Of a DNA stretch of 64,000 bases, positions 1 to 10,889 are shown in pieces (within the stretch, counting starts at the first letter, position 1; each line of letters starts with the position of its first letter). Under the pieces are notes generated by a model. It saw nothing but the letters and a program-made list of their open reading frames with translations. It had not been told where the DNA came from and did no database searches. The DNA comes from Clitoria ternatea (lineage: Eukaryota > Streptophyta > Magnoliopsida > Fabales > Fabaceae). The stretch lies in the NCBI GenBank assembly GCA_037962975.1, contig CM075674.1:90784501-90848500 (forward strand), in the 5' to 3' direction. Position numbers and translations under genes: made by a program.

Positions 1-1128
1 TGTCAGAAATCGAAGGTAGAGCACCAAAAACCGTACGGTGCAATGCAACCTCTAGAGATCCCCGTGTGGAAATGGGACTCGATTGCGATGGATTTTATCA
101 TGGGATTACCCAAAAACCGAGCGGGCCATGATGCAATTTGGGTCATTGTTGACCGATTGACGAAGAGTGCACACTTCTTACCTGTAAATATGAGGTACCC
201 ATTGCATAAGTTGGCTCGGATCTACATTCAAGAAGTTATCCGACTGCATGGCATACCTACTTCCATCGTATCGGATAGGGACCCTAGATTTACGTCCAGA
301 TTTTGGACCAGCATGCATCAAGAATTGGGGACGAAGCTTTGGCTTAGTTCTGCCTACCACCCCCAATCGGATGGACAATCCGAGCGAACAATTCAGAGTC
401 TAGAAGATTTATTGAGAGCGTGTGTGTTAGAGTACGGTGGGGACTGGGAGCAGTACCTTCCCTTGATCGAGTTTACGTACAACAACAGCCATCATCACAG
501 CATTGGCATGGCACCTTACGAGGCATTATATGGGCGTAGATGCCGAACCCCACTCTGCTGGTCAGAAGCAGGTGAAAGTCTACTATTGGGACCAGACATC
601 GTGAAGCAAACCACAGAACAGATCCGAGTGATAAGGGAGAAGATGAGAGCATCACAAGACAGGCAGAAGAGCTACCATGACAAGCGCATCAAGCCATTGG
701 AATTTTCAGTCGGAGATCGAGTGTTTCTGAGAACCTCTCCGAGTAAAGGAGTTGGACGAGCCTTAAAAAGTGGGAAATTAAGCCCTCGATACATTGGACC
801 TTACGAGGTGTTAGAACGGATCGGCCCCGTAGCATACCGCCTCGCATTACCAACTCACTTGTCCCGATTGCACAACGTATTTCACGTGTCTCAACTAAGG
901 AAGTATTTGCATGACCCCAGCCACACGATGCCTGACGACGAGGTAGAGATCAAGGAAGACCTAACCACTGTGACTACACCGATTGGAATCGTGGACCGAT
1001 CGGTAAAACGTTTAAGAAACAAGAACGTAAGGCTGGTTAAGGTGGAGTGGCAGCAAGGCAAGACCACCTCCTGCACGTGGGAACGTGAAGATACCATGCG
1101 ACAGCAGTACCCCGAGTTGTTTACCTAG
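1..1128 (+). CDS. Tekay/Del-like gypsy integrase with chromodomain, 5' truncated by window edge
   Basis: 3' end of the pol gene of a Ty3/gypsy chromovirus. The frame is open from base 1, and codons before the first ATG (43) encode the end of the integrase zinc finger (CQKSKVEHQ), so that ATG is not the true start. Numbering from the ATG, the catalytic triad is D17, D78 and E114; the last two are 35 residues apart as in retroviral-type integrases. A GPY/F module follows (GPY at 252-254), then a C-terminal chromodomain at about 314-361 ending in YPELF, typical of Del/Tekay elements. Integrase inserts element cDNA; the chromodomain is thought to direct it to heterochromatin. No stop or frameshift interrupts the visible part, and the gene lies 52 bp before the polypurine tract and LTR. 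Protease, RT and RNase H would lie left of the window. Confidence 0.93.
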   Translation, partial: CQKSKVEHQKPYGAMQPLEIPVWKWDSIAMDFIMGLPKNRAGHDAIWVIVDRLTKSAHFLPVNMRYPLHKLARIYIQEVIRLHGIPTSIVSDRDPRFTSRFWTSMHQELGTKLWLSSAYHPQSDGQSERTIQSLEDLLRACVLEYGGDWEQYLPLIEFTYNNSHHHSIGMAPYEALYGRRCRTPLCWSEAGESLLLGPDIVKQTTEQIRVIREKMRASQDRQKSYHDKRIKPLEFSVGDRVFLRTSPSKGVGRALKSGKLSPRYIGPYEVLERIGPVAYRLALPTHLSRLHNVFHVSQLRKYLHDPSHTMPDDEVEIKEDLTTVTTPIGIVDRSVKRLRNKNVRLVKVEWQQGKTTSCTWEREDTMRQQYPELFT

Positions 1129-1166
1129 GTAAGTACCGACTGAATTTCGGGGACGAAATTCTTTTT

Positions 1167-1180
1167 CAGTGGGGGAGAAC
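1167..1180 (+). promoter_or_regulatory. Polypurine tract of the Tekay-like element
   Basis: A purine-rich run (CAGTGGGGGAGAAC) touches the LTR start TGTAACATCC. It would prime plus-strand DNA synthesis. Just upstream is TTTCGGGGACGAAATTC, a 3'-end signature of Tekay/Del elements that recurs in the LARD at about 50162-50184. Confidence 0.85.
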
Positions 1181-3769
1181 TGTAACATCCCAGTTTTGAA
1201 ATTAAATGCTGAATGAAGAATAAACCATTAAGACTTGATTTCAACTAGAAAATAACTGTTAATTTCATTTAGCTAAGTAGGTTTAAGCCATTAAAATATG
1301 AAAATGGTGGTGGTCAGGGAATGGGGTGGAGTGCACGTGGCTGCTGGGCACACACTCTCCCATCCCACTCTTCTTTTACTGTGCGCATGTACATATATAT
1401 ATATATAACGTGAGCCTTTGGTGATAACACACTTACTATTTCTTCAGACTCCCTCCTCCGTCACTTCATCCTCTACTTTCCTCTTTTCGTCTCCATCTTT
1501 CTTCTTCTTCCATCGTACTCTTCGCTCCTGGAGATCTTGATTCCAGTACTGAAGAACGGACCACACTTCATCCCAGAATCAGGCGCAGGATACGACAAAG
1601 CCAAGGAAGACCGAACAAACCAGGAGAAAGACGTCGGACCCAACGACAAGAACGGAAAGGTTTCTGAGGTTCTTCTAAGGTAGGGGGCGCTTGCATGTCG
1701 AATGCATGGTCTAAGAACGGTACCGGATGAACATATTGCTGAGTGTGGGTGTGTGTGTATGCATGTATTTATGATCATTAAAACTGATGCATGGTTTAAG
1801 ATTCTGATAATGATTTTCGTGGCGATGGTGTAGCCTGTTAGTAGATGATAATGATGGATGATATGCATGGATCTATTTTCTTGTCACTATGAGAAATATG
1901 TATGTGCATGCTCTTAATTGGATTGTTCAATGTTGTTAGTCTGATGACCGATTGTAACATGCGCTGGTGTGATTGACTGAATGATTACGAGTAGTGTGGG
2001 AAATCCGTTCTTGCTTAATGACTACGGCGAAGGTGTTCGTGGCACGATGATGTGTAATAATGAATGTGTTAGTTGCATGAGTGAGAGTGGGGTGACCCAT
2101 AGGAGGTCAAGAACCCCAAGGGAAACGACTTCCAGTTACCAACCCTGGCTAGATCCCAATAGTGCTCGTGGTAGCCGTTGGAGCTAGAGAAGAGAGTCTC
2201 GAGACGCCGTGGGGAGGCCGGTGCCACCTGGTAAGAGCTGAGGGACAAGGGGCCAAAAGAAAAGGGGACCGTAACTGAGAGTCTTTACCCGAGTCGGATC
2301 CGCAGGCATGCATATAGAAATAAGGCCGATTGTGGTGGTGTATAAATTTATGTATGTGTATGTGTATGATTTTGAATGCACGAATATATATATATGGATG
2401 TGGAATAAACTCTGTGTATTATGTGTGTCATGAATGTTGTTTGAACTGTAAGAACTTGGTTACTTAAGAAAGGTTGAATGATAACAAGAGCGTGTACTGA
2501 CGCTGATACCGAGTCTGTGAGTATCATTTTACATGTAAAAGCTCACCCCTGCAGTGGCCATTTTATGTGAATGTCTCTCGAGAGGAAGATCAGAAGCAGA
2601 GCTGGAATGCTGGGCGGAGTGCTGATGCATTTGGAAGGCTTAATTAAGGCGTTGTTAGATTAAGCCCTGACTGGTCCATACCGGATGTTAATGTTCTGTG
2701 ATGAATAGAACTTTACGGACAAGGAGAAATCCGATTTTGTGTTGTAAATATTGACGTACACTCTTATGTATATATAGATGTATGGTTTTGGTGTGTGTGA
2801 TGCTATGAGCTGCCTTGTTTCATAATTGTGCTTTAATGGATACGCAGGGACAGTATGATTGAGCAGGCTATAGCCAAGTCAGAGTGAATTGAGAATTGTC
2901 TTAGGAAAACTTATGTCGGATACGTTGGGCGGAGTCGTACCCCGCCTGAAGTATGGGAGCAATCCGCCCAAGCGAGAGGACTCGCGTTGGAGCGATGTAG
3001 TTGTTAGAGTGGGACACCGTCCAATTATCCTTCCTATCCGTTGTGATGCTAACGCAATCCGGACCCCGGTGTTGAACCCTGATTTGGGCGTTGTGGTTGA
3101 GTCCGCCCAGGCATTGTCATAATTAGTTGAGTTGGGCGGAATAGGTTCAGATCCCTCCTTCCTCCATAATCTACTACCGCATATGTACCCTGTAACTTCC
3201 TGTTTTTCCTGAGTGAAGTGCGAGTGTGAGGATTTACCTACTGAACCCTTGTCCTTATCCGATTAAGAAATTACCTTGCATTTGCGTTGGAGAGGCGTTG
3301 TGTAGATTTCGTTAAGGCGGTGTCATACCTCGCCCAAGATAAATATACCCCTCCTAGCCAAGTAGGATGATTCGAACTCCGCCCTTCCACCGAATGCTAC
3401 GCGTGTGAATGTATTAACATCTTCCCTTTATCTATTTCCTCCTAGTGAGTGACCAATGTTACTTGAAGGAAAGCCTCATTGCGAAATCTCCTCTATCCGC
3501 TGCTGCATTACCATACTCCGCCTGGACGGTGTCAGACCCCGTCTAAGCGAACAAACGGTGTTGTGTAATCCGCCCTAGAGCTGGTGTGTTACGATAAACC
3601 CATTGAGCCGGCCCCAGTTTTAGCTTCTCTGTAGGTTGCTATATGCGCGTGAATGCTCTTCGTTTTCCCCCTTGCCTGCTCCCTTCTATATCAAATGTTA
3701 CGTGACGGTTTTTGTGAAAAATTTTCTCATATTTTAGGAATTATTAGTTGCAAGAAATAAGGTGTTACA
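1181..3769 (+). repeat. 3' LTR of the Tekay-like element (2589 bp)
   Basis: The LTR runs from TGTAACATCC to GGTGTTACA, giving short inverted ends TGTAACA/TGTTACA. A TATA-like stretch at about 1390-1410 is followed by a pyrimidine-rich probable leader start. No coding ORF is convincing inside. The following bases AATAT (3770-3774) would be one copy of the 5-bp target duplication; the other copy should lie left of the window. The LTR interrupts an Athila LTR, so this insertion is younger than that one. Confidence 0.87.
2920..3575. repeat. Cluster of GGGCGG / CCGCCC motifs in the Tekay-like LTR
   Basis: Short GC-rich motifs (GGGCGGA, TCCGCCC, CCGCCTG, AAGGCGG) recur in both orientations roughly every 40-120 bp downstream of the probable transcription start. 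They stand out against AT-rich surroundings. The copies are degenerate and not a strict tandem repeat; function unknown. Confidence 0.55.
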
Positions 3770-4608
3770 AATATTGCAACAAGAAAATACAGTGGTGAAA
3801 TTATTTTGAGCTTTTTATTTTTACTATGTCTTGTATGTTTTATTTTTCCATCATGTGTATGAATTTGAATTATTTCATGAGTAACTAAATTAATTATCTT
3901 GGGATAAAGGGGGTATGATAATATTTTGTGATAATGTTATTTTGACTTTGAATTAAATAAATTTCTGTTTTCCATTTAGTTCAAATTATTCTCAAAGCTC
4001 TTAGTGATTCCTAACAAGAACCTAAGTGATAAAACTGTATACTTGCGGGTATATTAGTAAGTTTAAGTAATTAATAGAATCGAGAGATTTATTGTTACTG
4101 GAAAGTTTTTGAACTAAGTCTAAGGTTTTGAAATACTTTTTGTGACCTCGGTAAAACCGTGAAAGTAATCAAAATCTTTTGGGGAATAAATAAGGGATTT
4201 TCACAAAACGATAATGGGCCTTTCTTAGGGATTGAACGTTGTTCTCCATAAGTTAGGTACATTAATAGGATTCCGAGAGGAACATATTAATTAGCTTAAG
4301 GAAAATCCGCCTTGGAAAACTTAATTTGATTCTTATTTATGAAAAGTTAAAATTATTAACATAAAATAAAGTCTTGATCCCCCAAAATCCCAAGATACTC
4401 TCAACTCTGATTTTTAAGTGTCTAGAAAATTTTGTTTATTTATTCGTATTCTGAGCAAATTTATTTTGTGTTTTATTTTACAAAAACATTAATAATCAAT
4501 TGAATGGATAATTAAATTTCAATATGCTGGTACTTTGAACACAGTCCCTGTGGAGACGATAATCTTTTATATTACGCGACATAACCCGTGTGCTTGCGGG
4601 CCCTGTCA
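3770..4608 (+). repeat. Athila-type LTR, 3' part, plus orientation
   Basis: This is the reverse complement of part of the Athila LTR seen at 16996-17870 and 35160-36030. It ends in GCGGGCCCTGTCA, the sense 3' end of that LTR. Its left side is cut by the Tekay-like insertion. It is not followed by a primer-binding site but by an Athila RNase H fragment in the opposite orientation, so it is a solo or 3' LTR inserted into a relative, or the result of a rearrangement. Confidence 0.85.
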
Positions 4609-6080
4609 ATTGCTTGAATAGGAGGGGTTCATCCCAATAGTAGTGCTTAACATCTGCAAAAAACTTTTTCCTTTGCTGAAAGCTAAGATCAGGAGGTAAG
4701 ATACCACATGCAAGAAAGTTTACAAAATCAGCATACCAAGGAACACGTTGGATACTAAGACTCAAGAGTTGTTCATCCGGAAAAGATTCTTTGATGGGAA
4801 TATTATTTGTTTCTTCTTTTTCGGATGTCAACCTAGAGAGGTGGTCAGCGACCAGATTCTCAGTACCCTTCTTATCCTTAATTTCCAAGTCAAATTCTTG
4901 CAATATTAGAATCCACCTAATCAGCCTAGGCTTTGCTTCCATTTTATTCAATAAATACTTAATGGCAGAGTGATCGGTGTAAACAATAACATGTTAACCC
5001 ACCAAGTAAGATCTAAATTTATCAAAAGCAAAGACAATGGCTAACAGTTCTTTCTCAGTTGTGGCATAATTTACCTGAGCATCATCCAGCGTCCGGCTGG
5101 CATAATGAATTACATGGAGCTTTTTGTCCTTCCGTTGCCCAAACACAGCCCCCACTGCGTAATCACTCGCATCGCACATCAACTCGAATGGGAGTTCCCA
5201 ATCAGGGGGTTGAACGATGGGGGCAGAGATTAGAGCTTGCTTAATCCTGCAAAAAGCTTCCATACAAGATGAATCAAAATTGAAAGGCACATCTTTACCC
5301 AGAAGAGTTCTAAGAGGCTTTGTGATTTTGGAGAAATCTTTAATGAACCGACGGTAAAACCCTACATGTCCAAGAAAACTCCGAATACCTTTCACATTTG
5401 TAGGTGGGGGCAATTTTTCAATCACTTCCACTTTAGCCTTATCAACCTCTATACCTCTCTCAGACACTAAGTGTCCAAGAACTATGCCTTCTCTTACCAT
5501 AAAATGGCATTTTTCCCAGTTTAAGACCAGATTGGTCTCTTCACAACGCTGCAAGACTTGGCACAAATTTGTTAAACAGTTATCAAAATCCAAACCATGC
5601 ACTGAAAAATCATCCATAAAGACTTCCATCACATTTTCAATAAGGTTAGAAAAAATTGCTTGCGTACACCTTTGAAAAGTCGCAGGTGCATTACACAGAC
5701 CAAAAGGCATACGCCTATAAGCATAAGTCCCATAAGGGCAAGTGAAGGTAGTCTTTTCTTAGTCAGATGGATGAATGGGAATTTGATGAAAACCTGAATA
5801 CCCATCCAAATAACAGAAATATGACTGTTTTGCAAGTCTTTCAAGCATCTGATCAATAAAAGTGAGAGGAAAATGATCTTTTTTCGTGGCGCTATTTAAC
5901 TTCCTATAATCAATGCACATGCACCAACCAGAGACAATCCTAGTAGGAATCAATTTATGTTTATCATTTTCAATCACAGTTATTCCCCTTTTTTAGGCAC
6001 CACATGAACAGGACTTACCCATTTACTACTATCAACAGGATATATGACTCTAGCATCAAGCAATTTCAATCCTTTTTTAA
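4609..6080 (-). pseudogene. Athila-type pol fragment (RT and RNase H)
   Basis: Minus-strand remnant closely matching the pol of the larger Athila element at about 30920-32400. Reading from the right it begins inside the RT, passes the palm motif FMDD, continues into RNase H (CDASD and ADHLSRL visible) and stops abruptly in the linker before integrase. Breaks are a frameshift near 5985, an in-frame stop at 5759-5761 and another near 4994 (the TDH codons follow it). The 4609 edge is cut exactly by an oppositely oriented Athila LTR. The other edge fades at about 6070-6085. It is too short and broken to encode a working polymerase. Confidence 0.88.
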
Positions 6081-6527
6081 GCTTGTTGCTATCCAATTTT
6101 GTCCAGGGCCATAAAAAGAAAAATAAAAAATATATAATTATTAAAAATAAAAAATAAAAAATAAAAAATTAAATAAATTTCAATCTAACTTAAGATTTAA
6201 TTTTTAAAGAAAAAAGTGAACCAGTGGGCTCATTTAAATTTTGAATTGTTGATTTGGGCTTTGATCTTTAAAATTTTAAATCATCATCAAAACCATAAAT
6301 TTTAAATTTCTAAAAAATTTTGGAATCTAATCTTAGAAAAATTTTAAAAATTCAAATAGAAGGAAAAAGTTTAAAATTTGAATAAAAAGGGATCAGATTG
6401 TTTTAAAAAATGAGGAGAGAATTTTAAGAAATTAGATAAAGTTTTTCTTAAATAGGAAGAGATAGAGTTTTTTAAATAAGAAGAGATGGAACTTTTAAAT
6501 AAATATATATATTATAAGATGAGATAG

Positions 6528-6571
<44 letters not shown>

Positions 6572-6603
6572 CAATACGATAGAGTTTTTGAATGTGTGTA
6601 TAT
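6081..6603. other. AT-rich spacer with (TA)n tract
   Basis: No gene is visible. The stretch is A-rich with poly-A-like runs at 6110-6175 and a (TA)n microsatellite at about 6532-6568. It lies between the broken Athila pol and the hAT-like element; its origin is not recognised. Confidence 0.6.
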
Positions 6604-7330
6604 CAGTGTTAAAAAAATCGGTTCGGACCGGCCGGTCAGACCAGTAACCGGTGACACAATAGGTCTGAACCCTCAATCAGATTGGAAATATATTTAATCC
6701 AGTGTGACCCGGGTTGAACCGGCCAATTTTCTAAAAAATCGGTGACCTGGTGGTTGAACCGGTCTAATAAATTTTTATTTTTTATGTATATAGCATATAA
6801 ACGATGTTGTATGCTTCATTAAAAAATTGAAAAAGCAATGCCCATTTAACGTGTTGCAGCAGGTGCACTTTAACTTTCTTTCTTTTCATCAATTTTTAAT
6901 CTTTTTTTTCTATTTCTTTTATATTATCAACTTATTTCCCAAAAGGCAATTAGGATTCAGCAGAGCAAAGCAAACTTTTCTTTTCTCCTTTCTACAGCAA
7001 ATAACGTCAGACTGCAAATCGCCTCTAGTCTTGTGAATTGATGTTGTTTGTTATTCAATTGAATGAATATATCTATGTATCTATATTTTAAAAATATCAT
7101 TAATTTGGGAGAATAAAATTATTTTATGAAATTTGGTACTTTGATTTCATTAGGTAACTTTATTTGGAGTATGAAATATTTAAAACTTTAAAATATATAG
7201 ATAGTATTTTTTTATTTTTTTAAATAAACTAAGTCAATCGCTTCAACCAATAAGTCAACCGGTTCGACCATTAACCCATTGACCCAGTACCTAGACCGGT
7301 TCGATCACCGGTCCGGTTTTAATAACACTG
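6604..7330. mobile_element. hAT-like non-autonomous element (727 bp)
   Basis: Terminal inverted repeats begin CAGTGTTAAAAAAATCGG on the left and end TCCGGTTTTAATAACACTG on the right. Internal flanks carry many copies of CCGGTTCGACC/GGTTGAACCGG-type motifs in both orientations. This layout matches a common class of plant miniature elements usually assigned to hAT. The expected 8-bp duplication is imperfect: GTGTGTA-like sequence occurs on both sides but not as a clean copy. There is no transposase; the centre is AT-rich. Confidence 0.68.
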
Positions 7331-7784
7331 GTGTGTACATATATAATGGTTCTAGTAAGAGAATGAAGTTTAATATTGATATTATTTCAAAGGAAAAGAT
7401 AGACCAATGGGCAAAATTGCAACAAGTTTCTGAACCCTCATTTCAAGAGCCAGCAATAACTCAAAAAACCTCATTATTCTTAGCCGAAAAACAAAAGATA
7501 ATGGCCGAGCTAGCCGCTGCATCTTCTAAAGAGAAATGGAAGAAAAAATTAGAAAAAATAAAATTTCTTTCATCAGATACTTCCTCATCCTCTTCTCCAA
7601 AAAATTTAATTAATCTTGACTTCTCTTAAGACTTGGAACCGCAAAATGAAGACATGTGTTATGGCATGTTTGATTAAGAGTGTCGGCAGAGACAAAATAA
7701 AGATTCTAAAGCAAGAGTTTTAACAGACCAACAACATCTTCCTACAGTATCAAAGGGCAACAGAATCTTATCGCAAAGGACAAT
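7331..7784 (+). pseudogene. Endogenous pararetrovirus remnant, upstream segment
   Basis: An open stretch (coding-like to 7629) encodes a lysine-rich, probably helical region followed by a Ser-rich tail and a stop. It continues after the stop with more coding-like sequence until the CACTA miniature element at 7785. It has no recognised catalytic motif. Assignment to a pararetrovirus rests on what follows the insertion: a promoter, a primer-binding site and a caulimovirid-type RT. It could be the C-terminal end of the last viral ORF. The apparent start at 7279 lies inside the hAT-like element and is not genuine. Confidence 0.45.
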
Positions 7785-9025
7785 CACTAGTGTAAAAAAG
7801 GGATTTAATTACGGTTAAAATTGGACTTTAATCACGGTTCATGAACCGTGGTTGTTCCAGCCATGGTAATAGATCAGGGCTTTTAATCACGGTTCACAAC
7901 CGTGGTTATAGATCATATTTAATCACGGTTGCCAACCACAACCGTGATTAAAAGCCAACCTTCTATAATCTTCCACGCCACAATCCATACCAAACTCACT
8001 ATCACCACCACCGTTCCTTTCGATCAGAGAACATGATTAAAAGTTTTGTGCACATCTCCACAGTTGCCACAACATCCTCCTCAAAATAACCCCAACGTTG
8101 ACCTTCAAAACAGAAAACCTCCATTATAGGAACAAACAGAAGCAAAATGTAGAGAACAAAAACAAACAGAATAACTAAGAAACATGTAAAGCCTTCATTA
8201 TAATCGAAAGAAATAGAAAAGAAGAGATGTATAAAAGAGAAGCCTTACATGGTTGAACGAGAAAATAAGAGAAGGGTCGCGTGGTGGTCGTCAATGACGC
8301 GCAACGAGAATAGCAAAAGAAAACCTGCAAAATATATACGTAGAACCACGTTAGATCTAGAACATAAAAAAATGCAAACGTCAATGGTAATGAGAAAACA
8401 AAAAGGAGAAATCTTTAGAGAGAAAGATGAGAGAAAGCTAACAGAGAAAGATGGGAGAAAGCTAACAGAGAAAGAGAAGGAGCGCACGACGTTCAAAATT
8501 TATATTTTGAAAACACCTATGACCACGGTTCCCAAACACCCGTGATTGTAGGGTATCTATAATCACGGTTTTCCTCTCAACCGTGAATGTAGGTACATTT
8601 TTTTAAAAATAAAAAAATAAAAATAAAAAATCTAGTTGTAGATATAATCACGGTTTCCCATAAAGCCGTGATTATAGATGCCCTATAATCACGGTTTCCT
8701 CTCAACCTTGATTGTAGGTGCATTTTTTAAAAATATAAAAATTAAAATAAAAAACCTGGTTGTAGATATAATCACGGTTTCCCATAAAGCTGTAATTATA
8801 TATACCCTACAATCACAGTTTCCTCTCAACTGTGATTATAGATACATTTTTTAAAAAATATAAAAATTAAAATAAAAAACCTTGTTCCTACAACCACGGT
8901 TACTTCATAACCGTGATTAAAAAACTTCCTTATATTTACAAAAATGCCACCGCGTATTTTTCAAACACGGTTTTCCCCTGGACCGTGATCATATCCCGTT
9001 GTCGTAGCCATTTTTTGCACTAGTG
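7785..9025. mobile_element. CACTA miniature element, 1241 bp, TSD AAT
   Basis: Ends are CACTAGTGTAAAAAAGGG on the left and CCATTTTTTGCACTAGTG on the right, flanked by AAT at 7782-7784 and 9026-9028. Both ends carry repeated subterminal motifs of the type AATCACGGTT / AACCGTGATTA. No transposase is present; small ORFs around 8250-8540 are incidental. It belongs to the same family as the large CACTA at 13016-41338 and would depend on a transposase supplied by such a copy. It splits the pararetrovirus remnant. Confidence 0.92.
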
Positions 9026-9028
9026 AAT

Positions 9029-9404
9029 GTAATCGACTCCCTTATCTGAATAGTTAGAAAATCTTATCTGAAATATGTATTCTTATCGCCAATAGTGCGA
9101 TTCCTTGTGTATAAATAAGAGGAATGGGCTTCAGTTAAGGTAGAGTGGAAAAACTTGAAGAAGCCTGTCTATTGAAGTTCTCTCCATGTGTAGCTTTTCG
9201 ATTGTAAGTTTCTCTTTTGTAATAAAATTCCGCTTTCAATATTTTGATTATTTACTATGAATTCTTCAAATATCGATACTTATATTACATATTATAATTT
9301 TGATACTCGAAGTTTTATAAAAGTCCCAATTTCTGATCCTGGTAATACTCTTAATGTGTATATTCCTCAATGGTATACTCCTTAAATAATCCCATAGCAG
9401 AACC
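9029..9404 (+). promoter_or_regulatory. Pararetrovirus-like intergenic promoter region
   Basis: A TATA-like TGTATAAATAAG (9108-9119) is followed about 100 bp later by AATAAA (9221-9226). This matches the pararetroviral arrangement in which promoter and poly(A) signal lie close together in the intergenic region. A 42-codon ORF (9257-9385) follows; its product is not recognised. The region leads into the primer-binding site. The promoter and poly(A) roles are inferred from order and motifs only. Confidence 0.55.
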
Positions 9405-9417
9405 TGGTATCAGAGCC
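9405..9417 (+). promoter_or_regulatory. tRNA-iMet primer-binding site of pararetrovirus remnant
   Basis: TGGTATCAGAGCC is complementary to the 3' end of plant initiator tRNA-Met, the minus-strand primer of the Caulimoviridae. No LTR borders it, which fits a pararetrovirus rather than an LTR element. Confidence 0.65.
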
Positions 9418-10138
9418 TAGACCCAGTAGGGGAAAAGAGAAAGTAGACGAAGTTATTGCTCTTCCTAAGAAGAGTCCTTCTGAAACGCAAGATAGGCAAA
9501 AACTTTCAAGAAAAAATAGAAAAAGAAATTTGTGAAACTAATCCAATAGCCTTTTGGAATAGAAAGAAATATGAAATTGCGTTACCATATGAAGATAGTT
9601 TTGATGAAACAAAAATACCCACAGAAGCTAGGACCATTCCAATGAATCAACAATATTTAGAATATTGTAAAAAGAAAATTCAAGAATATTTAGATAAGGG
9701 ATTAATTAGGCCTTCAAAATCTCCTTGGAGTTGTTCGGGCTTTTATGTAATGAATGTTTTTGAACAAGAAAGAGGAGCTCCAAGATTAGTAATTAATTAT
9801 TAAAATGGATAAGGTATCCATTACCCAATAAATTAGACTTAATTAAGAGATTACATAATGCAACAGTATTTTCTAAATTTGATATGAAATCTAGATATTA
9901 TCAAATCTTTGTAAAAGAAGAAGATAGATATAAAACAGCTTTTGTAGTCCCATTTGGACATTATGAATGGAATATAATGTCTCAGGGATCAAAAAACGTT
10001 CCAAGTGAGTTTCAAAATATAATGAATGATATTTTTTATCATTATATGGAATTCTCAATAGTATATCTAGATGATGTTTTAATTTTTTCAAAAAGAATCA
10101 ATCAATATATTTCTCACTTAGAAAATTATATACACTAA
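9418..10138 (+). pseudogene. Caulimovirid-like reverse transcriptase fragment, broken
   Basis: Two consecutive ORFs (9456-9803 and 9884-10138) in different frames cover the N-terminal half of a reverse transcriptase. The first has the template-grip region before the palm (LVINY near its end), closed by a stop at 9801-9803. The second holds the GHYEW region and the catalytic YLDD box (residues 61-64 of that ORF). Wording around these motifs resembles plant pararetroviruses more than Ty3/gypsy. Movement, capsid and protease regions that should lie between the primer site and RT are missing, and RNase H is lost after 10138. It is an old, inactive integrated copy. Confidence 0.75.
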
Positions 10139-10304
10139 AATGAAAGAGAGGGCGAGGATCACGTTTGTTTATATAATGATATATATTGGCACGCCACACG
10201 AGTGACCGAAGGAGTTTTTCTAATATATATATATTAGGAAACAAATCAGGGGCAAAAAAAAAATTCAAGAGGATATAAAGTTTCACGCGAGGCACAGAGG
10301 AATA

Positions 10305-10495
10305 GGGGGGAATTAGCAAATCTGAAAAAGCATTCACGCTGTTAAGAAAAGGGAATTGGGGAATTAGCAAATAAGAAAAAGGCATTCACGCTGTTGGGGA
10401 AAGGAATTCATGAATTAGCAAAGGCATTCACGCTGTTAGGGAAAGGAATTCAGGAATTAGCAAATAAGACAAAGAGCGTTCACGCTTCTGGAAAG
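10305..10495 (+). repeat. Minisatellite, about four ~50-bp units
   Basis: Imperfect tandem units contain GGAATTAGCAAA and GCATTCACGCTGTTA, followed by a GGGAAAGGAATT linker. Unit length varies through small indels. Confidence 0.8.
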
Positions 10496-10889
10496 GATCA
10501 GTTTTTTTTTGGGATCATATATGTATGTACGCGTGAATTGAACCAGGGGGGATTGGACAGCAAGCATAAGCTTTCATACATATACTATATAAGTGTAAAA
10601 CACACGCTAGAGGGAGGTGAAGAGAAATCGACACAGCCAAAGAAAAGAAATTCACGTGAAGAAAAAAATAACACCAGATATTTTTTCCTTTTTCCCTTCA
10701 ATTTTTTATTGTAATTATTTGTGATCCTTATCTCCTAAAAAATTATAATAGGTATGATTAAGTATATCAAGTCCTTTTTCTTTTTAAATTTTTTTTAATA
10801 ATCAATAGCATAGAGTATCTTTTAATGTTTGTTATTAACCAAATTTAGAACATTGCCTTCATAAAATAAAAAGTAGATTGATATTGTCA

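Noticed and set aside
8175..8545. Charged-residue-rich ORFs inside the CACTA miniature element
   Set aside because: AG-rich low-complexity sequence opens both strands; the element is flanked by perfect CACTA signals and no protein family is recognisable.
10394..10714. 106-codon ORF next to the pararetrovirus remnant, possible continuation of the viral gene
   Set aside because: Its N-terminal half is just translation of the 50-bp minisatellite, and the rest has no viral motif; RNase H signature residues are absent.
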